The notes: generated by a model not told the origin, from the sequence alone. DNA of 53,419 nucleotides from an uncultured Clostridia bacterium (GCA_904393115.1 CAJFMX010000016.1:1-53419); one strand, 5' to 3'. Positions 24,412-33,599 are shown, counted from the first letter of the stretch. Program-made: numbers and translations.

Positions 24412-25364
24412 CAGAGGCCTCCTCCCGCCATCTGCATGCCGGAGAGCGCGTACAGGCAGGCTGCGCACAGCAGCGCGACGAGCACCGGCGCCCAGACCCA
24501 GACCGGGGCCCTGCCCTCCGCGCGCGGCAGGGGCGCGCTCCGATGGCTGCGCGTGGTGATCCAGAGCAGCGCGAGGAAGAGCGCCGTGCCCACGCTGAAG
24601 GGGATCAGGAGCAGAACGCCGCCCAGGAAGAGGAAGGCCGGTTCCTGCGCGGCGGCCGCGCTCTGCGCCGTGCCCAGGGCCTCCAGCATCGCCCCGGAGA
24701 AATAGGTGATGAGCACGGCGATGCCGTTTTGCAGGAAGTGCCACACGACCACGTACCAGATGGAGCGCGTCCAGTACGCCACGAGGCACAGGCCGATGCC
24801 GAGCAGGACGTGGCCGGGCAGGGCGGAGAGGTCCCCGTGGACCAGCCCGAACAGGCAGCCGCCCAGCACGATGGCCGCGCCCGGCCGCAGGCGGCGCAGC
24901 AGGTTCGGCAGCAGCACCCCGCGGAAGAAGAACTCCTCGCAGAGCGCGGGCACGGCCGCGATCACGAACAGCGCCGCGGCAAGCTGCGCCGGGCCCTGCG
25001 GCGCGGCGACGTTCGAGGCGACCGTCGCAAGCCCCAGCGCCTGCAGGAGCGCCATCCAGCAGGCCGTGACGCCGTTGACGAAGAAATAGGCGCAAAAGGC
25101 CAACGGCACCATCAACAGGATGGCGCTCGTCGGCTTTTGCGAAAAGAAGTCCTGGGCGGAGGAGCGCCCCAGGGGCGTCAGGAAGTACAGCAGCGCGGGC
25201 ACGGCGATGATCCCGGCCTCCACGCCGACCATGTACAGGACGTATCCCGGGCCGTAGGCCTCCATCTCCACCCCGGAAAACAGCAGGGGAATGAGCATCA
25301 GCAGCAGGGGAATGACCGCATACAGGCAGTTGACCGCCAGCAGCTTCTTTGCCTCTCGATTCAT
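24411..25364 (-). CDS. CPBP family intramembrane metalloprotease
   Basis: A 317-residue membrane protein with about eight predicted helices. The CAAX-protease/bacteriocin-processing (Abi) motifs are ALCEEFFFRGVLLP (EExxxR, near residue 150), FGLVHGDLSALPGHVLLG (His) and the WHFLQN motif, which together form the glutamic-type active site. Substrates of Firmicutes members are mostly unknown; some give bacteriocin immunity. I chose the ATG at 25364 because GAGGT lies 7 bases upstream; an in-frame GTG at 25373 has no ribosome site. It sits between htrA and rlmH, an insertion in an otherwise conserved order. Confidence 0.9.
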   Translation of the reverse strand: MNREAKKLLAVNCLYAVIPLLLMLIPLLFSGVEMEAYGPGYVLYMVGVEAGIIAVPALLYFLTPLGRSSAQDFFSQKPTSAILLMVPLAFCAYFFVNGVTACWMALLQALGLATVASNVAAPQGPAQLAAALFVIAAVPALCEEFFFRGVLLPNLLRRLRPGAAIVLGGCLFGLVHGDLSALPGHVLLGIGLCLVAYWTRSIWYVVVWHFLQNGIAVLITYFSGAMLEALGTAQSAAAAQEPAFLFLGGVLLLIPFSVGTALFLALLWITTRSHRSAPLPRAEGRAPVWVWAPVLVALLCAACLYALSGMQMAGGGL

Positions 25365-25430
25365 CGCCTTCACCTCAAGGCCATTATACCCGATTGCGCG
25401 CGCGCTGTCGACCGCAAGAAGGGGATGCGG

Positions 25431-26483
25431 TCAGATTTCGTCGCCTGCGGCGGTGAGCTTGGGGGTGAGGTGCAGAATCTCCCCGTTCCGCTGCACCTCG
25501 AGCTCCAGCGTCTCCCCCACCCTGTGGGAAAAGAGGACATAGCGCAGGTCGAGCAGGGTCTTGCACTCCCGGCCGTCCGCGCGCAGGAGGATGTCCCCGG
25601 TCTGGATGCCGGCGCTCTGCGCGGCGCTGCCCGGCTCGACGTCGATGACGTAGAGGCCCGTCGTCATGGTGCTGTTGGCGTCGTAATAGCGGGCGATCTC
25701 GCTGTCGAAGAGGTAGGCGCCCATCTTGGGCGTGACGTACGACCCGTCGGCGAGGAAGTGCTCGACGATGGGCCGGGCGATGTCGATGGGGATGGCAAAG
25801 CCGATGCCCGCGGCCTCCTCCACGCGCACGGTGACGATGCCGATCACCTCCCCGCGCTGGTTGAGCAGCGGCCCGCCGGAGTTGCCGGGGTTGATGGCCA
25901 CGTCCGTCTGGATGAGCTGCTCCATGAAAGCGGTGCTGCGGCCGGAGGGCACCTGCAGCGTCCGGTTGAGGGCGCTGACGATGCCGCCGGTGACGGTGTG
26001 CTGAAACTGCAGCGCGAGCGGCGTGCCGATGGCCACGACCTGCTCGCCCACGCGCACGTCCTCCACGCTGCCCATGGCGGCCGCGGGATAGCTGCCCTCC
26101 CTGGCCTTGACGATGGCCAGGTCCAGGGCCTGGCTGCTCCAGACCGCGCTGGCCAGCTCCTTTGTGCCGTCGGCGAAGATGAGCGTGACCTCCGCGCCCT
26201 CGGCGGCGACGTGGTGGTTGGTGAGGATGTAGCCGTCGGCGCTCACGATGACGCCGGAGCCGATGCCCTGCTGGCCGTTCTGCCGGGTCGCGATGCCGAC
26301 GACGCTCGGCGAAAGGCGCGCGACCATGTCGGCCAGGCTCTCCGTCTCGCCCGTGGCCTGCTGGCGGATGGTCACGGGTTCCGGCGTCGGGGACGGCGCG
26401 GAATTCTCCCTTGTGCACGCAAAAAGGGCCGCCAGCGCGCACAGCACGGCCAGCAACCCCATTGCCTTGTGGACGTTCTTCAC
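25431..26483 (-). CDS. HtrA/DegP-like serine protease, predicted lipoprotein
   Basis: A 350-residue trypsin-like protease with one PDZ domain. It begins with a GTG codon behind GGGAGAGGGT. The N-terminus carries a lipobox (LFAC, Cys23) rather than the single-pass anchor common in Firmicutes HtrA. The triad is His91 in LTNHHVAAEG, Asp121 in ALDLAIVK and Ser202 in INPGNSGGPL. The PDZ domain covers about 255-340 (VEPGSAAQSAGIQTGDILLRADG). It probably degrades or refolds damaged exported proteins. The gene follows walJ by 34 bases, matching the walJ-htrA order near the origin of several Firmicutes. Confidence 0.93.
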   Translation of the reverse strand: MKNVHKAMGLLAVLCALAALFACTRENSAPSPTPEPVTIRQQATGETESLADMVARLSPSVVGIATRQNGQQGIGSGVIVSADGYILTNHHVAAEGAEVTLIFADGTKELASAVWSSQALDLAIVKAREGSYPAAAMGSVEDVRVGEQVVAIGTPLALQFQHTVTGGIVSALNRTLQVPSGRSTAFMEQLIQTDVAINPGNSGGPLLNQRGEVIGIVTVRVEEAAGIGFAIPIDIARPIVEHFLADGSYVTPKMGAYLFDSEIARYYDANSTMTTGLYVIDVEPGSAAQSAGIQTGDILLRADGRECKTLLDLRYVLFSHRVGETLELEVQRNGEILHLTPKLTAAGDEI

Positions 26484-26517
26484 TTGGACCCTCTCCCTGT
26501 GCGAAAAGATTCTCCTC

Positions 26518-27312
26518 TCACAGGGAAAAGGCTTCCGCCGCGCGGTTCGGGTAGGTCATGCGGATCTGCACGTCCCGTCCCACGTGCGCGCCGAAGTCCT
26601 CGACCATCCGCGCAACCGTCGAATAGGCGAGCTCCGGCACGTTGTTTTCCTCGCTCAGGTGCCCGAGGTATACATTTGGCACGCCGATGCCCAGCAGCTC
26701 CGTCAGCGCGCGGCCGCAGGCGTCGTTGGACAGATGCCCCTTGCCCGAGAGAATCCGGCGCTTGAGCCGCTCGGGGTACGAGCCGTCGGTGAGCATCTGC
26801 ACGTCGTGGTTGGCCTCCAGCAGGAGCACGTCCGAGCCCTCCACCCTGGTCAGGAGTTCTTTCGTAGTATGCCCCAGGTCCGTCAGGACCGATACCTTTC
26901 TGCCGCCGCAGGAGAGCGCAAAGCCCGTGGGCTGCGCCGCGTCGTGCGGGATGGAGAAGGGCAGCACGTTGACGCGGTCGATGTAAAAGTCCTCGTCCGG
27001 CGTGAATTCACACCGCTGGCGCGCGGGGATTTCGCCCACCTTGTCGGCCATCGCCGCCCAGGTTCCTGGGCTGGCGTAGACCTCCATGCCGTATTTGCGC
27101 GCAAGGACGCCCACGCCGCGGATGTGGTCGATGTGCTCGTGGGTGACGAGGATCGCGCGGACGCGCCGCATGTCAAACCCCTGGCTGCGCGCCGCCTCGT
27201 CCAGGATCTTTCCGGTCCGGCCCGCGTCGATGAGCAGCAGGGTGTCGTCAAAGGCGGCCAAGGTGCTGTTCCCCGTCGATCCGCTGAACAGCGAGCGAAA
27301 TTCCAAGTGCAT
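26518..27312 (-). CDS. walJ: MBL-fold metallohydrolase of the WalJ/YycJ type
   Basis: A 264-residue metallo-beta-lactamase-fold protein. It begins LEFRSLFSGSTGNSTLA, a stretch typical of WalJ, and carries the zinc motif VTHEHIDHIRGVG (HxHxDH) near residue 58. Later ligands are in VSVLTDLGH, LLLEANHD and VYLGHLSEENN. WalJ-type proteins are encoded with the WalRK cell-wall regulators in low-GC Firmicutes and are thought to act on nucleic acid ends; walRK is not in this window. GAGGAA precedes the ATG. It lies between a serine hydrolase gene and htrA, all on the minus strand. Confidence 0.88.
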   Translation of the reverse strand: MHLEFRSLFSGSTGNSTLAAFDDTLLLIDAGRTGKILDEAARSQGFDMRRVRAILVTHEHIDHIRGVGVLARKYGMEVYASPGTWAAMADKVGEIPARQRCEFTPDEDFYIDRVNVLPFSIPHDAAQPTGFALSCGGRKVSVLTDLGHTTKELLTRVEGSDVLLLEANHDVQMLTDGSYPERLKRRILSGKGHLSNDACGRALTELLGIGVPNVYLGHLSEENNVPELAYSTVARMVEDFGAHVGRDVQIRMTYPNRAAEAFSL

Positions 27313-27340
27313 CTCTCGTTCCTCTTTTTTTCGGGGTGTC

Positions 27341-28240
27341 TTAGAGCTGCGGCAGGATCTCCTGCCAGACGCAGTCCAGGATGCCCTGCAGATTCTTCTC
27401 CTCGTGGGAGGTGATGGCGATCACCGCGTCCTGGTCCGGGCAGACGATGCAGTACTGGCCGTTTGCGCCGTCCCCGCGGTAGACGTGCTCGGGCACGCAC
27501 ATCCAGAACTGGAAGCCGTAGCCGCAGCTCCAGTCCGGCGTGCCGGCGTTGTCGATCTGCTTGCGCGTGGCCATGGCGAGGTAGTCCTCGGGCACGAGCT
27601 GCTTGCCCGCGTACCGCCCGCGGTTCAGGAGCATCTGGCCAAAGCGGCTGATCTCCTTGGTGTTCAGGTGCAGCCCGCCGCCGCCGAGCGTGATGCCGTC
27701 GGGGCTGGTGAACCACTGGGGATTGCGGATGCCCAGCGGCGCGAAGATCCGGGGCTTTAGGTACTCCAGCGCGGTCATGCCGGCCTGCTTCTGCAGGATG
27801 GCGGAGCAGAGGAAGGTCGCGCCCGTGTCGTAGGCAAAGCGCGTGCCGGGTTCAAAGTCCATGGGATAGTTGAGGAAGTAGTGGACCCAGTCGGTGTCCT
27901 CCAGATCGTCGCGCACCGCGCCCATGAGGATGCCCTGACTGTGGCCCGGGGACATGGTCAGCAGGTGGCGCACGGTCAGCGACTGCAGCCAGGGGCTGGG
28001 CGCCGCGTCCAGCTTCTCCGGGAAGTAGGAGATCACCTGGTCGTCCAGGCCCAGGAGCCCTTCGGAGATGGCGATGCCCACGCCGCAGGAGAGGAAGGAC
28101 TTGGACAGGGAGTGGATGTTGATCCGCTCGTCCGTGCGCCAGAAATGGGAGCCGACCTCCTCATCGTGCTGCCGGACGACCACGCCATAGACCGTAAGAG
28201 CGTTCTTCTGAATCGCTTCCGCAAAGCTCTTGAGCTGCAT
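27341..28240 (-). CDS. serine hydrolase of the beta-lactamase / penicillin-binding fold
   Basis: A 299-residue class C beta-lactamase-like protein. The nucleophile is the Ser of SLSK (SxxK) in NIHSLSKSFLSCGVGI near residue 44, followed by TVRHLLTMSPGHSQG and FAYDTGATFLCSAIL, where Tyr takes the YxN position. No signal peptide is visible, so it is likely cytoplasmic; relatives include esterases, amidohydrolases and 6-aminohexanoate-oligomer hydrolases rather than resistance enzymes. The start at 28240 follows AAGGGGGAAAG. It has its own promoter (28274-28302) and may drive the walJ-htrA-CPBP-rlmH series downstream, since gaps are only 28-66 bases. Confidence 0.85.
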   Translation of the reverse strand: MQLKSFAEAIQKNALTVYGVVVRQHDEEVGSHFWRTDERINIHSLSKSFLSCGVGIAISEGLLGLDDQVISYFPEKLDAAPSPWLQSLTVRHLLTMSPGHSQGILMGAVRDDLEDTDWVHYFLNYPMDFEPGTRFAYDTGATFLCSAILQKQAGMTALEYLKPRIFAPLGIRNPQWFTSPDGITLGGGGLHLNTKEISRFGQMLLNRGRYAGKQLVPEDYLAMATRKQIDNAGTPDWSCGYGFQFWMCVPEHVYRGDGANGQYCIVCPDQDAVIAITSHEEKNLQGILDCVWQEILPQL

Positions 28241-28273
28241 TTCGCTTTCCCCCTTGGTAAAAATTCTATCAAA

Positions 28274-28302
28274 ATTATAGACCAATTTCCGAAAACTTAC
28301 AA
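28274..28302 (-). promoter_or_regulatory. sigma-A promoter for the serine hydrolase (and perhaps walJ-htrA-rlmH)
   Basis: TTGTAA, 17-bp spacer, TATAAT on the minus strand, about 34 bases before the ATG. Confidence 0.8.
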
Positions 28303-28336
28303 GCGTCCGCGCCCGGGGGCGGGAAATGGGTTTTCG

Positions 28337-28366
28337 TTGACAAAGCGCCCCTTGGACGAGTACAAT
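28337..28366 (+). promoter_or_regulatory. sigma-A promoter for the sugar kinase and Nudix genes
   Basis: Perfect TTGACA, 18-bp spacer, TACAAT. Confidence 0.82.
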
Positions 28367-28437
28367 GAAACTGTATATGGATCGCCGCCCTTGACAGACA
28401 CAGGGAGCGCGGCAGAACACAGGGGGGAACCTTTTCC

Positions 28438-29460
28438 ATGGAAAAAAAGTCTTTTGACATGATGTCCTTTGGGGAGATCATGCTTCGCCTTTCCCCGCCG
28501 CAAAACGAGCGCATGGTGCGCGGCGAGGTCTTTGAAAAGCGCGCGGGCGGTTCGGAGCTGAACGTCGCCTCGGGCATCTCTCTGCTGGGCCTGCGCACGG
28601 GCATCATCTCCAAGCTGCCGGCCAACGACCTTGGCACCTACATCAAGAACCGCGTCCGCTTTGTCGGCGTCTCGGACGACTACCTGCTCTACGACTCGAC
28701 GCCCGGCGCGCGCCTTGGCGTCTACTACTACGAGAGCGGCGCGCACCCGCGCAAGCCCTCCATCGTCTATGACCGCATGTATTCCTCCATCAACAACATC
28801 TCCCTGGAGGAGATCCCGGAGGAGGTCTACACCGACGCGCGCATCTTCCACACCAGCGGCATCTCGCTCGCGCTGAGCGCCAACACGCGCGCGGTGGCCA
28901 TCGAGCTCATCAAGAAGTTCAAGGCGGGCGGCGCGGCCATCTCCTTTGACATCAACTACCGCGCCAACCTCTGGAGCGAGGACGAGGCCCGCGAGACGAT
29001 CCAGACCGTCCTGCCCTATGTGGACATCCTCTTCATCTCCGAGGAGACCAGCCGGCGCATGTTCCGCAAGACCGGGGACCTTCGCGACATCATGAAGAGC
29101 TACTGCGCGGAGTACGGCGTGCGCATCGTGGCGACCACCCAGCGCACGGTCATCAGCCCCAAGATCCACACCTTCGGCTCCATCCTCTACTCCCGCGAGG
29201 CGGACGCCTTCTACACGGAGCCGCCCTATGAGAACATCGACGTGGTCGACCGCCTGGGCTCGGGCGACGCCTATGTCGCAGGCGTGCTCTTCGGCCTTCT
29301 GCAGTACAACGACCCGCGCAAGGCCCTGGAGTTCGGCAACGCGACCAGCTCGGTCAAGAACACCATCCCCGGCGACCTGCCCTCCTCCGACTTCAAGGAG
29401 ATCGCCTCCATCATCGCGAGCCACAAGTCCACCGGCCCCCAGAGCGAGCTCAACCGCTAA
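28438..29460 (+). CDS. PfkB-family carbohydrate kinase, 2-dehydro-3-deoxygluconokinase-like
   Basis: A 340-residue ribokinase-fold enzyme. The N-terminus (FDMMSFGEIMLRLSPP then FEKRAGGSELNVASGISLLGL) and the substrate-side YYYESGAHPRKPSIVYDR are characteristic of KDG kinases. The second PfkB signature is DRLGSGDAYVAGVLFGL, with the catalytic Asp in GSGD. KDG kinase phosphorylates 2-keto-3-deoxygluconate in uronate breakdown; the KDPG aldolase that would follow is not in the window, so the substrate remains inferred. GGGGGGAA lies about 9 bases upstream of the ATG. A Nudix gene follows by 25 bases. Confidence 0.88.
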   Translation: MEKKSFDMMSFGEIMLRLSPPQNERMVRGEVFEKRAGGSELNVASGISLLGLRTGIISKLPANDLGTYIKNRVRFVGVSDDYLLYDSTPGARLGVYYYESGAHPRKPSIVYDRMYSSINNISLEEIPEEVYTDARIFHTSGISLALSANTRAVAIELIKKFKAGGAAISFDINYRANLWSEDEARETIQTVLPYVDILFISEETSRRMFRKTGDLRDIMKSYCAEYGVRIVATTQRTVISPKIHTFGSILYSREADAFYTEPPYENIDVVDRLGSGDAYVAGVLFGLLQYNDPRKALEFGNATSSVKNTIPGDLPSSDFKEIASIIASHKSTGPQSELNR

Positions 29461-29485
29461 AACAACCGCAAGAAAGGCAGTGCAC

Positions 29486-29947
29486 ATGGATTACATCGAA
29501 TCCCTTCGCCGCAAAATCGGTCACGACGAGATCATCGCCGTGGGCGCCGGCATCTTCCCCGTCCGGGAGGGCAAGGTCCTGCTCCAGCGCCGCCGGGACA
29601 ACGGCTGCTGGTCCATGCACGGCGGCTCCCTGAAGATCGGCGAGACGCCGGAGGAGGCGGCCTGCCGCGAGTTCTACGAGGAGACGGGCCTGACCGCCGA
29701 GGACCTTACGCTCCTGGGCGCGTTTTCCGGCCCGGACACCCGCTACACCTATCCCAACGGCGACCACGTCTTCATCGTGGGGATCTTCTACATCTGCACG
29801 CGCTTTTCCGGCGAACCGCTCATCGACCCGGACGAGGTCACGGAGCTGCGCTGGTTCCCCGTGGACGCGCTCCCGGCGCGCGAGGAGATCAGCCCGCCCG
29901 ACCGCCGCGCCTTTGCCGCCTTTGCCGAGCACATGCGCGCGCTTTAA
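29486..29947 (+). CDS. Nudix hydrolase
   Basis: A 153-residue protein with a complete Nudix box, GGSLKIGETPEEAACREFYEETGL (G-x5-E-x7-REFYEETG) near residues 50-73, and the flanking strands IIAVGAGIFPVREGKVLLQRR and HVFIVGIFYICT. Enzymes of this type hydrolyse nucleoside diphosphates linked to other groups; the substrate is not readable. AAAGG lies 8 bases before the ATG. Co-transcription with the KDG-kinase-like gene is likely. Confidence 0.9.
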   Translation: MDYIESLRRKIGHDEIIAVGAGIFPVREGKVLLQRRRDNGCWSMHGGSLKIGETPEEAACREFYEETGLTAEDLTLLGAFSGPDTRYTYPNGDHVFIVGIFYICTRFSGEPLIDPDEVTELRWFPVDALPAREEISPPDRRAFAAFAEHMRAL

Positions 29948-29958
29948 ATCCTTGGCGC

Positions 29959-30003
29959 AAAACGGGCGCCGGCCCCTTTAAGAGGGTCGGCGCCCGTTTT
30001 TTT
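29959..30003. terminator. bidirectional terminator between the Nudix and ABC genes
   Basis: A 13-bp stem (AAAACGGGCGCCG with its complement) extended by CCC/GGG, followed by a 7-base T-run on the plus strand and with A-run for the minus-strand operon. Confidence 0.9.
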
Positions 30004-30022
30004 GCCTCTTTTCGCAAGTCCG

Positions 30023-31819
30023 TCAGGAGGCCTTTTCAAACTGGCTGTTGTACAGGTCGGCGTAGAACCCGCCCTTGGCCAGGAGCTGTTCGTGCGTGCC
30101 CTGTTCGAGGATGTCCCCGTCCTTGAGCACCAGGATCAGGTCCGCGTTCTTGATGGTGGACAGCCTGTGCGCGATGACGAAGCTGGTGCGGCTCTCGGTC
30201 AACTGGTCCATGGCCCTCTGGGTGATCAGCTCCGTGCGGGTATCGACCGAGGAGGTCGCCTCGTCCAGGATCAGCATGGGGTTGCCCTGGATCATGGCGC
30301 GGGCGATGGTGAGCAGCTGCTTCTGGCCGGCCGAGATGGCGATGCTCTCGTCCAGGACCGTGTCCAGGCCCTTGGGCAGCGTCTCGATGAAGTGGTAGAT
30401 GCCGCAGGCCCGGCAGGCCTCTTCGATCTGCGCGTCGGAGATGCCGGTCTTGTTGTAGACCAGGTTCTCCCGGACCGTGCCCTCAAACAGCCAGGTGTCC
30501 TGCAGAACCATGCTGAACAGGTCGTGGACGCTCTCCCGCGTCATGTCCGCGGTGGAGATTCCGTCGATCCGGATGCGCCCGCTGTTGATCTCAAAGAAGC
30601 GCATCAGCAGGTTGACCAGCGTGGTCTTGCCCGCGCCGGTGGGGCCCACGATGGCCACCTTCTGCCCGGGCTGGACGTGCGCGGAAAAGTCCTTGATGAT
30701 GGTCTTGTCCGGGGCGTCCGGGTAGCTGAAGCGGACGTGCTCGAACTCCACCTCGCCCCGGACGGACGCGGGCGCGCTGCGCTTGCCGGTCTCCGCCTCC
30801 ATCTCCGGCTCGTGCAGGAAGTCGAAGATGTGGTCCCCGGCCGCGGCGGCGGTCTGCATCTGGGTCATGCCCTGGGCCAGGGTGCTCAGCGGCGAGGTGA
30901 ACAGGCGCACATAGAGGATGAAGGCCACGATGACGCCGAAGGAGATCTGCCCGCCCATGGCCAGGGCGGAGCCCAGCACGCAGACGACCACATAGCCCAG
31001 GTTGCCCACGATGTTCATCAGGGGCTGCATGATGCCGGATAAAAACTGGCTGCGCCATTCTGCGTCGTAGAGCGCTGCGTTCATCCCGCCAAAGGTGGTC
31101 TTGATCTTGCGGTTCGCCCGGGAGAGGCGCACCACGTCATGGCCGGAATACATCTCTTCAATATAGCCGTTGAGGGTACTGAGGTTTTCCTGCCGGGCGG
31201 AGAAGTACTTCTGCGACCGGAGCATGACCGCCGCCATGACGAGGAAGCCCAGGACCGTTACGGCCACGGCCGCCAGCGCCATGCGCCACTCGGTCACAAA
31301 CATCATCACCAGGCACCCGAGGAACTGGGCGGCGGCGCTGATCATGGAGGGCAGGCTGTTGGCCAGGGCCTGCTGCAGGGTGCTGACGTCGTTGGTCACG
31401 CGGCTGAGGATGTCGCCGTAGGACACCTTGCTGAAATAGCGCATCGGGACCCGGTTGATCTTGCGGGAGAGGTCCTGCCGCATGTCCCGGGACAGGTCCA
31501 GGGTCACCGTCGCCATGATGTAGTGCTCCACATAGGTGAATACGGCGCTGCACAGGTAGAGGAGCAGCAGCAGCGCGCCGATGCGCCCGATTGCGGCCAG
31601 GTCGATCTCCGCCTGCAGGGCGTTGGAGATCAGGTCCGTGATCTGGCTGAGGAGATTGGGACCGATGATCGTCAGGATCGCGCCAAAGACCGCGAACAGC
31701 AGCGCGACCGCCACGGGAACCTTGAGTTTTTCGGAATAGCGGAACACCTCTTTGAGCACGCCGGCGATCCCGCGCTTGCTCTTTCCGGGGGCGCTCATTC
31801 TGTTTGGCATCATGGGCAT
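30023..31819 (-). CDS. ABC exporter half-transporter, second subunit
   Basis: A 598-residue protein with an N-terminal six-helix exporter domain (about 35-330) and a C-terminal ATPase. The ATPase has Walker A GPTGAGKTT near residue 390, signature ISAGQKQLL (degenerate relative to LSGGQ) and Walker B MLILDEATSSVDT. The signature change on one subunit and the adjacent homologue with a canonical VSGGQ suggest a heterodimeric exporter with one weakened ATP site. GGAGGA lies 10 bases before the ATG at 31819. It is the last gene of the TetR-controlled operon; the cargo is unknown, most likely a drug or lipid-like compound. Confidence 0.92.
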   Translation of the reverse strand: MPMMPNRMSAPGKSKRGIAGVLKEVFRYSEKLKVPVAVALLFAVFGAILTIIGPNLLSQITDLISNALQAEIDLAAIGRIGALLLLLYLCSAVFTYVEHYIMATVTLDLSRDMRQDLSRKINRVPMRYFSKVSYGDILSRVTNDVSTLQQALANSLPSMISAAAQFLGCLVMMFVTEWRMALAAVAVTVLGFLVMAAVMLRSQKYFSARQENLSTLNGYIEEMYSGHDVVRLSRANRKIKTTFGGMNAALYDAEWRSQFLSGIMQPLMNIVGNLGYVVVCVLGSALAMGGQISFGVIVAFILYVRLFTSPLSTLAQGMTQMQTAAAAGDHIFDFLHEPEMEAETGKRSAPASVRGEVEFEHVRFSYPDAPDKTIIKDFSAHVQPGQKVAIVGPTGAGKTTLVNLLMRFFEINSGRIRIDGISTADMTRESVHDLFSMVLQDTWLFEGTVRENLVYNKTGISDAQIEEACRACGIYHFIETLPKGLDTVLDESIAISAGQKQLLTIARAMIQGNPMLILDEATSSVDTRTELITQRAMDQLTESRTSFVIAHRLSTIKNADLILVLKDGDILEQGTHEQLLAKGGFYADLYNSQFEKAS

Positions 31820-31838
31820 ATATGGGTTTCCTCCTCTC

Positions 31839-33599
31839 TTACGCGCCCAACTCTTCGCTGGAGAGCTGGGAGCGGGCGATTTCCTGATAGACCGGGCAGG
31901 TCTTCAGGAGCTCCTCGTGGGTGCCCATGCCCACCATCCTGCCCTCGTCCAGGACGATGATCTTGTCCGCGTCGCGGATGGTGCCGATGCGCTGGGCCAC
32001 GATCAGGCGGGTGGTGTCCTTCAGCTGCCGGGCGAGCCCCGCGCGCAGCTTGGCGTCCGTGCGGTAGTCCAGCGCGGAGAAGGAATCGTCAAAGACCAGG
32101 ATCTCCGGCTTGCGGGCCAGCGCGCGGGCGATGGACAGGCGCTGCTTCTGGCCGCCGGACACGTTCGTGCCGCCCTCGGCGATGGGCGCGTGGATGCCCT
32201 CGGGCAGCTTCTGGACGAATTCGCTGGCCTGGGCCAGGTCCAGCGCCTGCCGGACGGCCTCCTCCGACGCCTCGCCGCGGCTGTCGCCGAACAGGACGTT
32301 CTCGCAGATGTCGCCGGAGAAGAGGATCGCCTTCTGCGTCACGTAGCCGATGCGGTCGTACAGGGCGTCAAAGGTGTACTCCTTGACGTTTGCCCCGTCG
32401 ACCAGGACCTCGCCCGCGGTCGCGTCGTAAAAGCGCGCGGCCAGGCTGACCAGGGTGGTCTTGCCGCTGCCGGTTGCGCCGATGAAGGCCACGGTTTCGC
32501 CGCGCTTGGCGGTGAAGCTGATGTTTTCCAGGACGTTTTTGTCCGAGGAGGGGTAGTGGAAGGAGACGTTGCGGAACTCCACGGTCCCCACCTCCGGGGA
32601 TTCGGTCCTTGTGCCCGGCTTGAGGTGCGTCCTGGCCTCCAGCACCTCGTTGATGCGCTGGGCGGAGACCTGCGCCGCGGGCATGAGCATGATGATCATC
32701 ACGAGCATCATGAGGGTCATGATGACATAGGTGGCATAGGTGCCAAAGACCACGATGTCGCTGAAGGTCGTCAGCCGCAGGGCCGCGTCCGCGGCGGGCA
32801 CGTTGTTGACGATGGCCGCGCCCACCCAGTAGATCGTCAGGGACAGGGCGTTCATGGCCAGCGTGACGCTGGGCATCAGGAAGGCGAAGGCCCGCTGGTT
32901 GAAGAGCTGGGTCTTCATCAGGGTTTCGTTGGTCGTTTTGAATTTTTCGTTCTGATACTCCTCGGCGTTGTAGGCGTGGACGACGTTGATACCGTTCAGG
33001 TTCTCGCGCGCCACCAGGTTCAGGCGGTCCGTCAGCTTCTGCACCCGGCGGAAGCGCGGGGCCACGATGCCGATGATGACCACCATCATCGCCAGCAGCG
33101 CCAGGACGAAGCCCGCGGTGATGGCCGAAAGCGTCCAGCTCTTGTTCACGATCTTGATGATGGCCCAGACCGCCATGACCGGCGCCTTGATGAGGATCTG
33201 CAGGCCCATGGACGTCAGCGTCTGCACCTGCGTGATGTCGTTCGTGGTGCGGTTGATGAGGCTCGGCACGGAGAAGGCCATCATCTCCTGCTGGCCAAAG
33301 TCCGCGATCTTGTTGAAGACCGACTCGCGGATGGAGTAGCTGAAGCCGGCGGCCACCTTGGCCGTCAGGTATCCGCAGAGCACGCAGAGCGCGGCGCTGG
33401 CCAGCGTGCAGCCCAGCATCTCCAGGCCCGTGCGCAGGATCTCGTCCATCGTGGTGCCGGGCGTCTTGATGAGGACCGTCAGGCTGCTCATGTAGTCCGG
33501 CAGGGAGAGGTCGAAGTAGATCTGTCCCAGGATCAGCAGCGCGCAGACCGCCGCCATGATCCATTCGTTTCGCCGCATGTACCGAAGCAATTTTCGCAT
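31839..33599 (-). CDS. ABC exporter half-transporter, first subunit
   Basis: A 586-residue homologue of the following gene: exporter membrane domain (about 10-320) and ATPase with Walker A GATGSGKTTL, signature VSGGQKQRL and Walker B EILVFDDSFSALD. The Asp after the Walker B Asp (FDD rather than DE) replaces the usual catalytic Glu, so this half likely supplies the degenerate hydrolysis site of the heterodimer. I chose the ATG at 33599 with GGGAGG 5-6 bases upstream; the frame extends 19 codons further without support. It lies 81 bases after tetR behind a hairpin and 19 bases before its partner. Confidence 0.92.
   Translation of the reverse strand: MRKLLRYMRRNEWIMAAVCALLILGQIYFDLSLPDYMSSLTVLIKTPGTTMDEILRTGLEMLGCTLASAALCVLCGYLTAKVAAGFSYSIRESVFNKIADFGQQEMMAFSVPSLINRTTNDITQVQTLTSMGLQILIKAPVMAVWAIIKIVNKSWTLSAITAGFVLALLAMMVVIIGIVAPRFRRVQKLTDRLNLVARENLNGINVVHAYNAEEYQNEKFKTTNETLMKTQLFNQRAFAFLMPSVTLAMNALSLTIYWVGAAIVNNVPAADAALRLTTFSDIVVFGTYATYVIMTLMMLVMIIMLMPAAQVSAQRINEVLEARTHLKPGTRTESPEVGTVEFRNVSFHYPSSDKNVLENISFTAKRGETVAFIGATGSGKTTLVSLAARFYDATAGEVLVDGANVKEYTFDALYDRIGYVTQKAILFSGDICENVLFGDSRGEASEEAVRQALDLAQASEFVQKLPEGIHAPIAEGGTNVSGGQKQRLSIARALARKPEILVFDDSFSALDYRTDAKLRAGLARQLKDTTRLIVAQRIGTIRDADKIIVLDEGRMVGMGTHEELLKTCPVYQEIARSQLSSEELGA

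Noticed and set aside
27341..28240. Antibiotic-resistance beta-lactamase
   Set aside because: No signal peptide and a divergent YxN motif; the fold is shared with many esterases and amidases.
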